A DNA stretch of 64,000 nucleotides, from positions 59,339 through 123,338 of the forward strand of contig NZ_JBHLVH010000012.1 in assembly GCF_042433515.1 (NCBI RefSeq), given 5' to 3'. This DNA is from Kytococcus schroeteri (GTDB taxonomy: Bacteria; Actinomycetota; Actinomycetes; Actinomycetales; Dermatophilaceae). A program made the translations under genes and the position numbers. The notes beneath the pieces were generated by a model, which worked only from the letters and a program-made list of their open reading frames with translations, ran no database searches and was not told the origin of the DNA. This document shows, in pieces, positions 32,529 through 41,464 of the stretch (position 1 is its first letter; every line of letters starts with the position of its first letter).

Positions 32529-34385
32529 TCATCGCTTCCAGGTGTGCCGCCAGTAGGCATCGGCCTCCTCACGCTGCGCCTCCCAGTAGGCGTCGGAGGC
32601 TTCCTGCTCCGCCAGACGCTTGTCCTCCCGAGTCCGGCCGAACCTGATCGCCTTCTCGAGCATCGGACGGAAGGCGGCAGGGTCCACCACATCGATGCCG
32701 AGCTCCCGGCTGCGCTCCACCTTGCGGTTCTCCTGCGCACCGGGATCGAGAACGGTCACACGGACCGTCTCCGTGACGCGCTTGGCCTCGCGCACGCCGT
32801 GAGCCAGCGCCAGGCCGCGCAGCTCTTCGAGCTCGGTCGAATCGCCGACGAAAGCCACTCGCCAGTCGGTGAGGATGCGGGCGTATGGGCCGGCATCCTC
32901 CGCCTCTGCCACCTCCGGCACCTGCACGACACCGTCCAGGCCCAACTGCGTCGCCGTCCGTCGGACCCGCTTGTCCTCCGTCTGGCTGCGACCGGCCCGT
33001 GAGGCCATCGTCTCGGACCACACCGGCTCGATGAGACCCAGTAGCTCCTGCTTCGAGGCACGGAGCCCCAGCGCGCGGGCAGCCAGCATCTCGAGCTCGT
33101 CGGAGAACAGCCGGCCGTCCGACAGCGCCTCCCTCAGCTCGTCGGTGAACTCGGTCCGTGCATCCGCACCCACATCCGTCATGCGGGACCGCGGCGAATC
33201 CGGCACGGAGTTGACCACCACGCGCAGGTCACGCACCCACCTCTCGACTGGCCGGATCTTCACCGGGGTCGCCGGCGTCGCGTCGGCTCCCTGCCACACG
33301 GGGACCGGCTTGGTCAGACGCAGCGGCACAGGACCTTCGTGGAGCAGCCACATCAGAAGGTCCCGCGTGGCTCGCGCATCCCCCAATGCGCTGTGGCCGT
33401 CGTTGCGCCACCCACCGCTGACGGTCTTGTGCAGAGACGTCAGGCTGAAAGCCTGCCCGTTCAGCTGCTCCTGGGCCGACTCCAGCGTGCAGACGGCGAG
33501 CATGTTCGGCATCCGACCCTTGATGCGTCGAGTCTCGGCCGTCAGGAACCCAAGGTCGAACGGAAGGTTGTGGGCCACCATCACGGCCCCCTCCAGCAAC
33601 GCGGACAACTCCGGCCACACCTGCCGCCAGGTCGGGGCATCTTGCAGATCGGCGTCAGTGATCCCGTGGAAGCGGGTGGAATCCTTCACTCCACCGGGGG
33701 CCGCCACCAGGGTCGCGAACTCGTCCACCACGGCGCCACGGCCGGTCACCAGCACGACGGCCACCTCAACGATGCGGTGCGTGGCGGGGTCCGTGCCCGT
33801 GGTCTCCACGTCCAACACCGCGAAGACAGTGTCGGAGGGGTCGTGGCTGCTCTGCTTGCGGGTGAGCCGAGCCTGCACCACGCCCCGAGGAGCCTTCTTG
33901 CGTGGTGGGGATGCGGAGTGTCCCCCGGACGGCGCCGGTGGAACTGTCGGCGTGGATGGCACGGAGACGTCCGACGCAGGCCCCCGCGGCTCCTCCACAG
34001 GGCCCGTCGGCGCAGTGGATCGACTAGCTTGACCGGCCCCGGGCGCCTCAGATTGCAGCGATGCCGGCGCAGAGGACTGTGCGGACGGAGGAGGTGCGGG
34101 CCGCTGGGCGTTGGGCTGACGGTGCTGCTCGGGCTCTGCTCCCCCATCGGGCGCAGAAGGAGGCGGAGGAGTAGCGCCGCGCTCCGCGGCCTCCCCTCCC
34201 TTCACGCGTTCATGTTCGGACCGTGGCCACGTGCGCCGACCCAAGAAGCCCAACCCGGCCGCGAGGACCAGACTGAGGCTGGCAGCACCCACCTCGCCGT
34301 CCAACAGCAGACCGATGCCGCTGAGCACGAAGAGCAGGGCCAGCCCTCCTGTGAGACACCCACCGACGTAGCGCACTGACCTCAC
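32529..34385 (-). CDS. Membrane-anchored DEDDh 3'-5' exonuclease with C-terminal BRCT-like domain
   Basis: 618 residues. Two membrane helices lie at about 8-27 and 33-50, then a long Pro/Ser/Ala-rich linker (60-180). The exonuclease domain has ExoI FAVLDVETTG (Asp192, Glu194), ExoII VAHNLPFDLGF (Asp277) and ExoIII DGHSALGDARA (His331, Asp336), as in DnaQ. A helical segment follows (about 430-500), then a BRCT-like fold with WRVAFVGDSTELEELRGLAL. GTG 34385 is chosen because AGGAGGAG lies 7 nt upstream. GC is lower than the flanks and ISL3 remnants lie on both sides, so it was probably acquired. A membrane-tethered nuclease may be a defence factor. Confidence 0.8.
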   Translation of the reverse strand: MRSVRYVGGCLTGGLALLFVLSGIGLLLDGEVGAASLSLVLAAGLGFLGRRTWPRSEHERVKGGEAAERGATPPPPSAPDGGAEPEQHRQPNAQRPAPPPSAQSSAPASLQSEAPGAGQASRSTAPTGPVEEPRGPASDVSVPSTPTVPPAPSGGHSASPPRKKAPRGVVQARLTRKQSSHDPSDTVFAVLDVETTGTDPATHRIVEVAVVLVTGRGAVVDEFATLVAAPGGVKDSTRFHGITDADLQDAPTWRQVWPELSALLEGAVMVAHNLPFDLGFLTAETRRIKGRMPNMLAVCTLESAQEQLNGQAFSLTSLHKTVSGGWRNDGHSALGDARATRDLLMWLLHEGPVPLRLTKPVPVWQGADATPATPVKIRPVERWVRDLRVVVNSVPDSPRSRMTDVGADARTEFTDELREALSDGRLFSDELEMLAARALGLRASKQELLGLIEPVWSETMASRAGRSQTEDKRVRRTATQLGLDGVVQVPEVAEAEDAGPYARILTDWRVAFVGDSTELEELRGLALAHGVREAKRVTETVRVTVLDPGAQENRKVERSRELGIDVVDPAAFRPMLEKAIRFGRTREDKRLAEQEASDAYWEAQREEADAYWRHTWKR

Positions 34386-34520
34386 GTCCAAACTCCTCCT
34401 CTCTCGAATGCTGTAGCCACCTCCGCAGACCATGACGTGCCGGATGCGCGAGGAGACCCGTTGATGAGGATGCCCTACGGACGGGGTCAGATCTGCTGGG
34501 GGCGCAAGCGCACCCTCGCG

Positions 34521-35226
34521 GCGAAGCCAGGGCACCGCGACGGCGTCGAGGTGGTCGCGATGGACGGGTTTCCCCCGCTGCACCGCTGACGCGGAGTATC
34601 TCAGCGGGCGGTGCCCCCACCGGCTTCAAGACCGCTGCTGCCGAGGAGTTGCCCGGGGCGACCGCAGTGATGGACCCCTTCCACGTGGTGAGGTTGGCCG
34701 GTGACGCCCTGGACCGCTGCAGGCGCAGGGCCCAACTCGATCTGCACGGCCACCGCGGCCGCGCCAAGGATCCGCTCTACCGCGCCCGGCGGACCCTGCA
34801 CACCGGTGCCGACCTGCTCACCGACAAGCAGAAGACCCGGCCGGACGCGCTGTTCGCCGCCGCTGAACACATCGAGGTCGAAGTGACCTGGGGCATCTAC
34901 CAGCGCATGATCACCGCCTACCGCCACCCCGACCGCTCCCAGGGCCGGACTCTCATGACCGCGGTGATCGACTCCCTGACACGCGGCCTCCCGGCCGCGC
35001 TGGGCGAACTGCTCACGCTTGGAAAGACCCTCACCAAGCGCGCCACGGCCGTGTTGGCGTTCTTCGACCTGCCCGGCACCAGCAGCGGCCCCACCGAGGC
35101 CATCAACGGCCGCCTCGAGCACCTAAGCGGCTCCGCCCTGGGCTTCCGAACCTGACCCACTACATCGCCCGATCCCTCCTCGAAGCCGGCGGCTTCAGGC
35201 CACGACTACACCCTCAGATCGGATGA
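34521..35226 (+). pseudogene. ISL3-family transposase fragment
   Basis: The frame encodes DGVEVVAMDGF, is broken by a 47-bp insertion, and then continues in another frame as FKTAAAEELPG, VMDPFHVVRLAGDALDRCRR, the DDE-type C-terminal part with SSGPTEAINGRLEHLSGSA. After the premature stop at 35155 one further base shift restores a C-terminus of the form NLTHYIARSLLEAGGFRPRL that ends with a TGA inside the terminal repeat at 35206-35229. The N-terminal half is absent. Clearly a dead copy of an IS1096/ISL3-like transposase. Confidence 0.8.
34571..34617. other. 47-bp insertion inside the transposase remnant
   Basis: Relative to the expected DGF-TGFK junction of ISL3 transposases, these 47 bases are extra. 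They hold an inverted repeat, GCACCGCTGA against TCAGCGG...GCGGTGC with a 4-base bulge, so they may themselves be a small palindromic insertion. Confidence 0.4.
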
Positions 35227-35229
35227 GCC
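35206..35229 (+). repeat. ISL3-type terminal inverted repeat of the transposase remnant
   Basis: Right-hand end of the dead element, ending GGATGAGCC (one mismatch with the copy at 32374-32397). The transposase stop codon lies within it. Confidence 0.65.
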
Positions 35230-35599
35230 TCTTTAATGAGACCCGACACCACCCGTGTAGGTTCCCGCGGTTCGTGTCACTGCGATGAGCCCCTGATCAG
35301 GGCTTTGACATCTTCGGGAGGAAGCGGGCGTCTCACGTTCGTGTCTGAATCTTCAAGTGCTTCCAGCGCAGGCTCGTGACCCGACGCGGCTGGTGACCCC
35401 GTGGGTACCGCCGGGCGTTCGAGACGCCTCTCACGGCGTGACTCACTGTTGCGATGTCGCGGTGGTGCTCGTCCTAGGCGCGCCCACCGGCTACGACCTC
35501 CTCGATGCCGCAGCGGGGGCGGTCAGACTCAAGGGTCTGTCGAGGTGAGGACTGGCTCCGTGGTGGGTGAAGTGGCTGCGCGCGTCACGACCGTGGGGG
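35230..35599. other. Region with no recognisable gene
   Basis: 370 bp of moderate GC after the transposon end. Short open frames are present but none has codon bias or motifs that support a gene. Confidence 0.5.
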
Positions 35600-35935
35600 T
35601 CACGTTGATCCAGTCGTCCTTGGAGGCGTGTAGATCAACGTGGAGCGGCTTCCCTCGACCGCCCTTTCCCACTCACAATTTGATTCAGGGACATCCAGGG
35701 CGTATCTGTCCAACTCGGGGCCGAGCCTGCCATAGCCCACGCAATCCAAGCCCCACTGAGGGTCTGCGTGGAGCCACTCGACCATCACGTGATCGGGGCC
35801 GGCGCCCAGTGTGATGCGGCCCGGGTGCCCTCGCAGGACCCGCACCATGCCGTAGAGGACCGGTTCGACCATGTCATCTCGGCAAAGGACTGGACGCCCG
35901 TCGCTCACATCGGACACCGTCAGAGTTCGAGGCAT
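35600..35935 (-). CDS. Small hypothetical protein
   Basis: 111 residues. PRTLTVSDVSDGRPVLCRDD, LRGHPGRITLGAGPDHVMVE and WLHADPQWGLDCVGYG look like a genuine folded protein, with an unusual number of Asp and Trp, as in some small immunity proteins. An AGGAGGAG stretch precedes ATG 35935 by about 11 nt. The gene lies downstream of a broken TnsA-like fragment. No family recognised. Confidence 0.5.
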   Translation of the reverse strand: MPRTLTVSDVSDGRPVLCRDDMVEPVLYGMVRVLRGHPGRITLGAGPDHVMVEWLHADPQWGLDCVGYGRLGPELDRYALDVPESNCEWERAVEGSRSTLIYTPPRTTGST

Positions 35936-35961
35936 ACCGCGCCCTGCTCCTCCTGGGATTC

Positions 35962-36128
35962 CTAGATACTTGCAGCGTTCTTCACCCAGTCTAGGCGCTC
36001 TCGTAAGGGGCGTGACCCCAGGCCGTCGCAGACCAGAAGAGGCCGGGCCGATGCTTCTGACCGCGGTGGGAGCGGATCCGCCGTACGGGCTTCGCCAGCG
36101 CCACCACATGGTCGTCCACCGAGCCCAT
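35962..36128 (-). pseudogene. TnsA-like endonuclease fragment
   Basis: The minus strand encodes KPVRRIRSHRGQKHRPGLFW, SATAWGHAPYES and then, after a one-base shift, LDWVKNAASI and a stop. The order of these blocks resembles the N-terminus of actinobacterial TnsA-like heteromeric transposase endonuclease subunits, where PxRxFxSxRGQxHxPGxYWSAT...H.xYESxLE is typical. Only this piece remains. I am not certain of the assignment. The adjoining 36129-36306 holds nothing recognisable. Confidence 0.35.
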
Positions 36129-36306
36129 CTGCTCGGTGACGTGGGTGCCGGTCGAGGTCACGTAAGAGGCTTCGACATGGATGCTGGTGTCCTCTGTCAC
36201 ATGACCAGCATCCTCGCTGCGACATCGTGAGTGAGACCCGACACCCGCGCCCGGGGTGTGGCCCAGGTCACCGCAGGCCCCGGGGAATGAACCTCCCGCG
36301 CCATGG

Positions 36307-36327
36307 GTTGAGTGATGCAGACGCAAC
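36307..36327. promoter_or_regulatory. HAIR-type HspR operator before dnaK
   Basis: GTTGAGT at 36307-36313, seven spacer bases, and ACGCAAC at 36321-36327. This is one mismatch from the inverted repeat form GTTGAGT-N7-ACTCAAC found before clpB and close to the published HAIR consensus CTTGAGT-N7-ACTCAAG. HspR should repress the dnaK operon here. Confidence 0.7.
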
Positions 36328-36343
36328 TTTGGTGAGTGCCACC

Positions 36344-36373
36344 TTGACCACCCGGTCTGGCGCTCCGCAGAGT
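36344..36373 (+). promoter_or_regulatory. Predicted dnaK promoter
   Basis: TTGACC at 36344-36349 and CAGAGT at 36368-36373 with an 18-bp spacer, just downstream of the HAIR element. Confidence 0.45.
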
Positions 36374-36416
36374 TGCTCCCGCATCAACCCATCCGCGACA
36401 CGCAGGAGGTTCCCTC

Positions 36417-38291
<1,875 letters not shown>

Positions 38292-38296
38292 CCGAT

Positions 38297-38325
38297 GGTG
38301 GGTGGGCGCCCGTCGCCCACCCACC
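38297..38325 (+). terminator. Hairpin after dnaK
   Basis: Arms 38297-38308 and 38314-38325 form a perfect 12-bp stem with loop CCCGT, placed 5 bp after the dnaK stop. It may reduce transcription into grpE or stabilise the dnaK mRNA. Confidence 0.6.
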
Positions 38326-38357
38326 CGCCGCGGTGACCCGTGGTTGATGCCGTTGGA

Positions 38358-38388
38358 CCCGGGGGCGGGATCGCGTCCCGCCCCCGGG
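38358..38388 (+). terminator. Second hairpin between dnaK and grpE
   Basis: Arms 38358-38370 and 38376-38388 form a perfect 13-bp stem with loop TCGCG. Two strong hairpins in tandem make partial termination between dnaK and grpE likely. Confidence 0.6.
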
Positions 38389-38411
38389 CCCCCACGAACA
38401 GGAGGTGGCCG

Positions 38412-39044
38412 ATGGCCGACCAGGAGCAGACCCCCCAGACCCCCGACGCCCCCGAGCACGAGGGCGCAACCCAGCCGGGCTCCGTCGAGGAGGCCCCGGC
38501 CCCCGAGGACGCCGCGGCCGCCGAGCAGGCACTCACCGACGGCGCCGACGAGGCCACCCCGGCCGACGCGCAGGACACCGGGGCCGGCCAGGACGCCGAG
38601 CCCGAGGTGCACCCGGACACCCTGCTGGCCGCCGAGCGGCTGGAGGACCTCCGCCGCGCCCAGGCCGACATGGTCAACTACCGCAACCGCATGGAGCGTG
38701 AGCGCGCCAAGGACAAGGACGCCACCATCGGCACCGTCGTGGAGGCCCTGCTGCCGGTGCTCGACGACGTGCACATGGCCCGCGAGCACGGCGAGCTGAC
38801 CGACGGCCCGTTCGCCGCCATCGCCACCAAGCTCGAGGGGACCCTGGAGCGCTTCGGGGTGCGCCGTCTCGGTGAGGCCGGCGAGGCGTTCGACCCCACC
38901 GTGCACGAGGCGCTCATGCACACCCAGGCCGAGCTGCCCGAGGGCACCACTGACACCACCGTGGTGCAGGTGCTGCAGCCGGGCTTCGCGGTCGGGGACC
39001 GCGTGGTGCGCCCGGCCCGCGTGGCCGTGGCCGACCCGGCCTGA
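38412..39044 (+). CDS. grpE: Nucleotide exchange factor GrpE
   Basis: 210 residues: an acidic disordered N-terminus (to about 75), a coiled-coil with RRAQADMVNYRNRMERER, and a beta domain with FDPTVHEALMHT and GDRVVRPARVAV. It releases ADP from DnaK. AGGAGGTGG 5 nt upstream sets the ATG at 38412. Confidence 0.95.
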   Translation: MADQEQTPQTPDAPEHEGATQPGSVEEAPAPEDAAAAEQALTDGADEATPADAQDTGAGQDAEPEVHPDTLLAAERLEDLRRAQADMVNYRNRMERERAKDKDATIGTVVEALLPVLDDVHMAREHGELTDGPFAAIATKLEGTLERFGVRRLGEAGEAFDPTVHEALMHTQAELPEGTTDTTVVQVLQPGFAVGDRVVRPARVAVADPA

Positions 39045-39050
39045 CGACAC

Positions 39051-39080
39051 GTGCCCCGCACCCACCCGGGTGCGGGGCAC
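39051..39080 (+). terminator. Hairpin between grpE and dnaJ
   Basis: Arms 39051-39063 and 39068-39080, a perfect 13-bp stem with loop ACCC. Probably an attenuator or mRNA-processing element inside the operon. Confidence 0.6.
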
Positions 39081-39117
39081 CCCACCGGCCCACAGATCGA
39101 TCCCGCGAGGAGGCAAG

Positions 39118-40146
39118 ATGGCGAGCCAGGACTGGTTCGAGAAGGATTTCTACAAGACCCTGGGTGTCTCGCCCGATGCCGACGGCGCCGAGATCAAGAA
39201 GGCCTACCGCAAGCTGGCGCGGGCCAACCACCCCGACCAGCACCCCGGTGACGAGGCCGCCGAGCAGCGCTTCAAGGAGATCGGCGAGGCCTACCAGGTG
39301 CTCTCGGACGCCGAGCAGCGCAAGGAGTACGACGCCGTCCGCCAGATGGCGGCAGGTGGCGCCCGGTTCACCGCGGGGGCCGGCGGCCCTGGCGGGGGAG
39401 CCGGTGGCTTCGAGGACCTGTTCTCGGCCTTCGGCGGTTCCGGTGGTGGGCAGCGGGTGCGTTTCGGCGGGCCCGGCGGCCAGCAGGTGGGCGGCGAGGA
39501 CCTCGAGGACATCCTGCGGATGTTCGGCGGGGGCGGCTTCGGCGGCGGCCAGGCCGGCTTCGGCCCCCGGCCGGGCGGACCGCGCCACGCGGCGCCGCAG
39601 CGCGGGCAGGACCTCGAGGCCGAGGTGACCGTGGACCTGCGTCAGGCCCTGGAGGGCGACAAGGTCACCGTGCGCCAGGCCGACGGCGGCACCACCACCA
39701 TCAAGGTGCCGGCCGGCGTCAAGGACGGCCAGCGCATCCGCCTGCGCGGCAAGGGCCACCCCAGCCCCGACGGTGGCCCGACCGGCGACCTCATGATCAC
39801 CGTGCACGTGCGCCCGCACGGCCTCTACCGGCGCGAGGGCGACGACCTGGTGATGGAGCTGCCGGTCACCTTCGCCGAGGCGGCCCTGGGTGCCGTGGTG
39901 GCCGTGCCCACCTGGGACGGCCAGAGCGTCAAGGTCAAGGTGGCGCCGGGCACCCCCTCGGGGCGGCGGCTGCGCCTGCGCGGCCGCGGCGTGCCCACCA
40001 AGGGCGGTGCCGGTGACCTGCTGGCCGAGGTGCACGTGGCCGTGCCCACTGACCTCACCGACGCCCAGCGCGAGGCCGTCGAGGCCCTGCAGGCCGCCGA
40101 CGACACCAACCCGCGGGCCGACCTCGCGGCCCGCGCCCGGGCATGA
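39118..40146 (+). CDS. dnaJ: Co-chaperone DnaJ, type without zinc finger
   Basis: 342 residues: J domain (1-70) with the HPD motif in ANHPDQH, a Gly-rich linker (80-160), then the C-terminal substrate-binding domains (EVTVDLRQALEGDKVTV, VPAGVKDGQRIRLRGKG). The CxxCxGxG zinc-binding repeats of type I DnaJ are absent, so it is the second DnaJ type that many actinobacteria encode. ATG 39118 follows AGGAGG. It overlaps hspR by 4 bp. Confidence 0.93.
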   Translation: MASQDWFEKDFYKTLGVSPDADGAEIKKAYRKLARANHPDQHPGDEAAEQRFKEIGEAYQVLSDAEQRKEYDAVRQMAAGGARFTAGAGGPGGGAGGFEDLFSAFGGSGGGQRVRFGGPGGQQVGGEDLEDILRMFGGGGFGGGQAGFGPRPGGPRHAAPQRGQDLEAEVTVDLRQALEGDKVTVRQADGGTTTIKVPAGVKDGQRIRLRGKGHPSPDGGPTGDLMITVHVRPHGLYRREGDDLVMELPVTFAEAALGAVVAVPTWDGQSVKVKVAPGTPSGRRLRLRGRGVPTKGGAGDLLAEVHVAVPTDLTDAQREAVEALQAADDTNPRADLAARARA

Positions 40147-40610
40147 CCACCGGGCCGGGCACGACTGGGGGCGCGAGCGACCGCACCCCGGACACGCGCC
40201 CGGTGTACGTCATCAGCGTGGCGGCCGAGTTGACCGGCATGCACGCCCAGACGCTGCGCCAGTACGACCGCATGGGCTTGGTCTCGCCCAGCCGTGCGCG
40301 GGGCGGCGGGCGGCGCTACTCGGAGGCCGACGTGGAGCAACTGCGGGAGGTGCAGCGTCTCTCCGCCGAGGAGGGCATCTCCCTGGCGGGCATCCGCCGC
40401 ATCATGGAGCTCACGCGCCTCACCGAGGAGATGGCCGAGCGCATGGCCGAGATGGAGGCCGAGCTGCACCGGGCCCGCGCCGTCCTCGATGCGGGACAGC
40501 GCGTCTTCGCCGCCGGCCGCCGGGGCGAGGCCGAGGCGGTGCGTCAGGGCCAGCGGCCGGCCCGCCCCGCCACCGGCCGCGAGCTCACCCTCTGGCGCCC
40601 CCTGCGCTGA
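40143..40610 (+). CDS. hspR: Heat-shock repressor HspR (MerR family)
   Basis: 155 residues. The N-terminal MerR helix-turn-helix reads PVYVISVAAELTGMHAQTLR then QYDRMGLVSPSRARGGGRRY. It represses heat-shock genes by binding HAIR elements, with DnaK as co-repressor in Streptomyces. Two HAIR-like sites lie in this window, before dnaK and before clpB. ATG overlaps the dnaJ stop (ATGA). Confidence 0.95.
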   Translation: MTTGPGTTGGASDRTPDTRPVYVISVAAELTGMHAQTLRQYDRMGLVSPSRARGGGRRYSEADVEQLREVQRLSAEEGISLAGIRRIMELTRLTEEMAERMAEMEAELHRARAVLDAGQRVFAAGRRGEAEAVRQGQRPARPATGRELTLWRPLR

Positions 40611-40614
40611 GCCG

Positions 40615-40746
40615 TCAGGTGCGGGATCGCCCGTGCTGGGCCCAGGCGGCGAGCGCCAGGTTGACCACGACGGGCGCCACCCACAGGTCCGCTGCGTGGT
40701 CGTCGAGCGGTCCACTTCCCTCGTGCGACGTCACATCCACCTCCAT
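40615..40746 (-). CDS. Possible small membrane protein
   Basis: A 43-residue open frame, MEVDVTSHEGSGPLDDHA followed by a hydrophobic segment DLWVAPVVVNLALAAWAQ that could span the membrane. No ribosome binding site is obvious. It lies in the spacer between convergent hspR and the lipoprotein gene. It may be chance. Confidence 0.3.
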   Translation of the reverse strand: MEVDVTSHEGSGPLDDHAADLWVAPVVVNLALAAWAQHGRSRT

Positions 40747-40774
40747 CGCTCGTGACGGACCGAGGGTCTCGCGC

Positions 40775-41347
40775 TCAGGTGGCGCTGGGACCGGGAACCT
40801 CGGGGATGCTGACCATGCGGTCCTTCTCGACCGACAGCACGTCGGGGTCGGACCGCAGCTCCTCCGCTTGGGCGGCCGTGGCCCGGACGGCGAGGCCACC
40901 AACGGTGCTGTAGCGCGAACTCACCTCGAGGCCGCGCTCCTCGAACTGGGCGGCCTTCCGGTCCACCTGGCGGCGTACCGCCTCCTTGCGGGCGGCCGGG
41001 TCGGAGACGCCCTCGGGCGGGGCGAACATCACGAGGTAGGTGGTCACGGAGTCCTCCGGGCCGTCGTCGGACGGGCTGGTGGGCGTCGGGCTCGAGGGCG
41101 AGGTGGGGCTCGGCGAGGGGCTGCCCCCGTCGGACGGGCTGGTGGGTGCGGGGCTGGTGGGCGTCGGGCTCGAGGGCGAGGTGGGGCTCGGCGAGGGGCT
41201 GCCCCCGTCCGAGGGGCCCGGTGCCGGCTCCGTCGAGCTCGGCGTCGAACTCGACGGGTCGTCGGCCCCCTGCCCGTCGCACCCGGCCAGGGGGAGCAGG
41301 CCCATCAGGGCGACGACGGCGATCGCTGCGCGCGGGTGCTGGTTCAT
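40775..41347 (-). CDS. Lipoprotein with stand-alone peptidase-inhibitor I9 domain
   Basis: 190 residues: a signal peptide with lipobox (LAGC, Cys23), a Pro/Ser/Thr linker with an exact internal duplication (see the direct repeats), and from about residue 112 a domain with TTYLVMFAPPEG, RRQVDRKAAQFEERGLEV and LAVRATAAQAEELRSDPDVL. That is the I9 fold of subtilisin propeptides, here without any protease domain. Free I9 proteins inhibit or help fold subtilases. The gene is next to three subtilase genes. A CACACT box 6 nt before ATG 41347 (minus strand) supports the start. Confidence 0.78.
   Translation of the reverse strand: MNQHPRAAIAVVALMGLLPLAGCDGQGADDPSSSTPSSTEPAPGPSDGGSPSPSPTSPSSPTPTSPAPTSPSDGGSPSPSPTSPSSPTPTSPSDDGPEDSVTTYLVMFAPPEGVSDPAARKEAVRRQVDRKAAQFEERGLEVSSRYSTVGGLAVRATAAQAEELRSDPDVLSVEKDRMVSIPEVPGPSAT
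41073..41209. repeat. Two exact 59-bp direct repeats
   Basis: 41073-41131 and 41151-41209 are identical. They encode the Ser/Pro/Thr-rich linker of the I9 lipoprotein twice, separated by 19 bp, and would allow length change of the linker by recombination. Confidence 0.85.
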
Positions 41348-41380
41348 GTACCCAGTGTGCCCCTCGCCGGCGCACAGGGG

Positions 41381-41414
41381 AAGGCCCCGACCGGATGGTT
41401 CCGGTCGAGGCCTT
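41381..41414 (-). terminator. Terminator of the large subtilase gene
   Basis: Arms 41381-41394 and 41401-41414 pair over 14 bp with one mismatch that becomes a G-U wobble only in the minus-strand RNA, consistent with a minus-strand terminator. Confidence 0.65.
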
Positions 41415-41464
41415 CGTCGTGGTCCGGTGGCGGCGCGATGGGGGTGGGCCACCACCGGGGTGCG

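Noticed and set aside
35237..36245. 14-bp direct repeat TGAGACCCGACACC at 35237-35250 and 36232-36245
   Set aside because: A repeat of this length is expected by chance several times in 64 kb, and the flanks are not similar, so it is not evidence for a mobile element.
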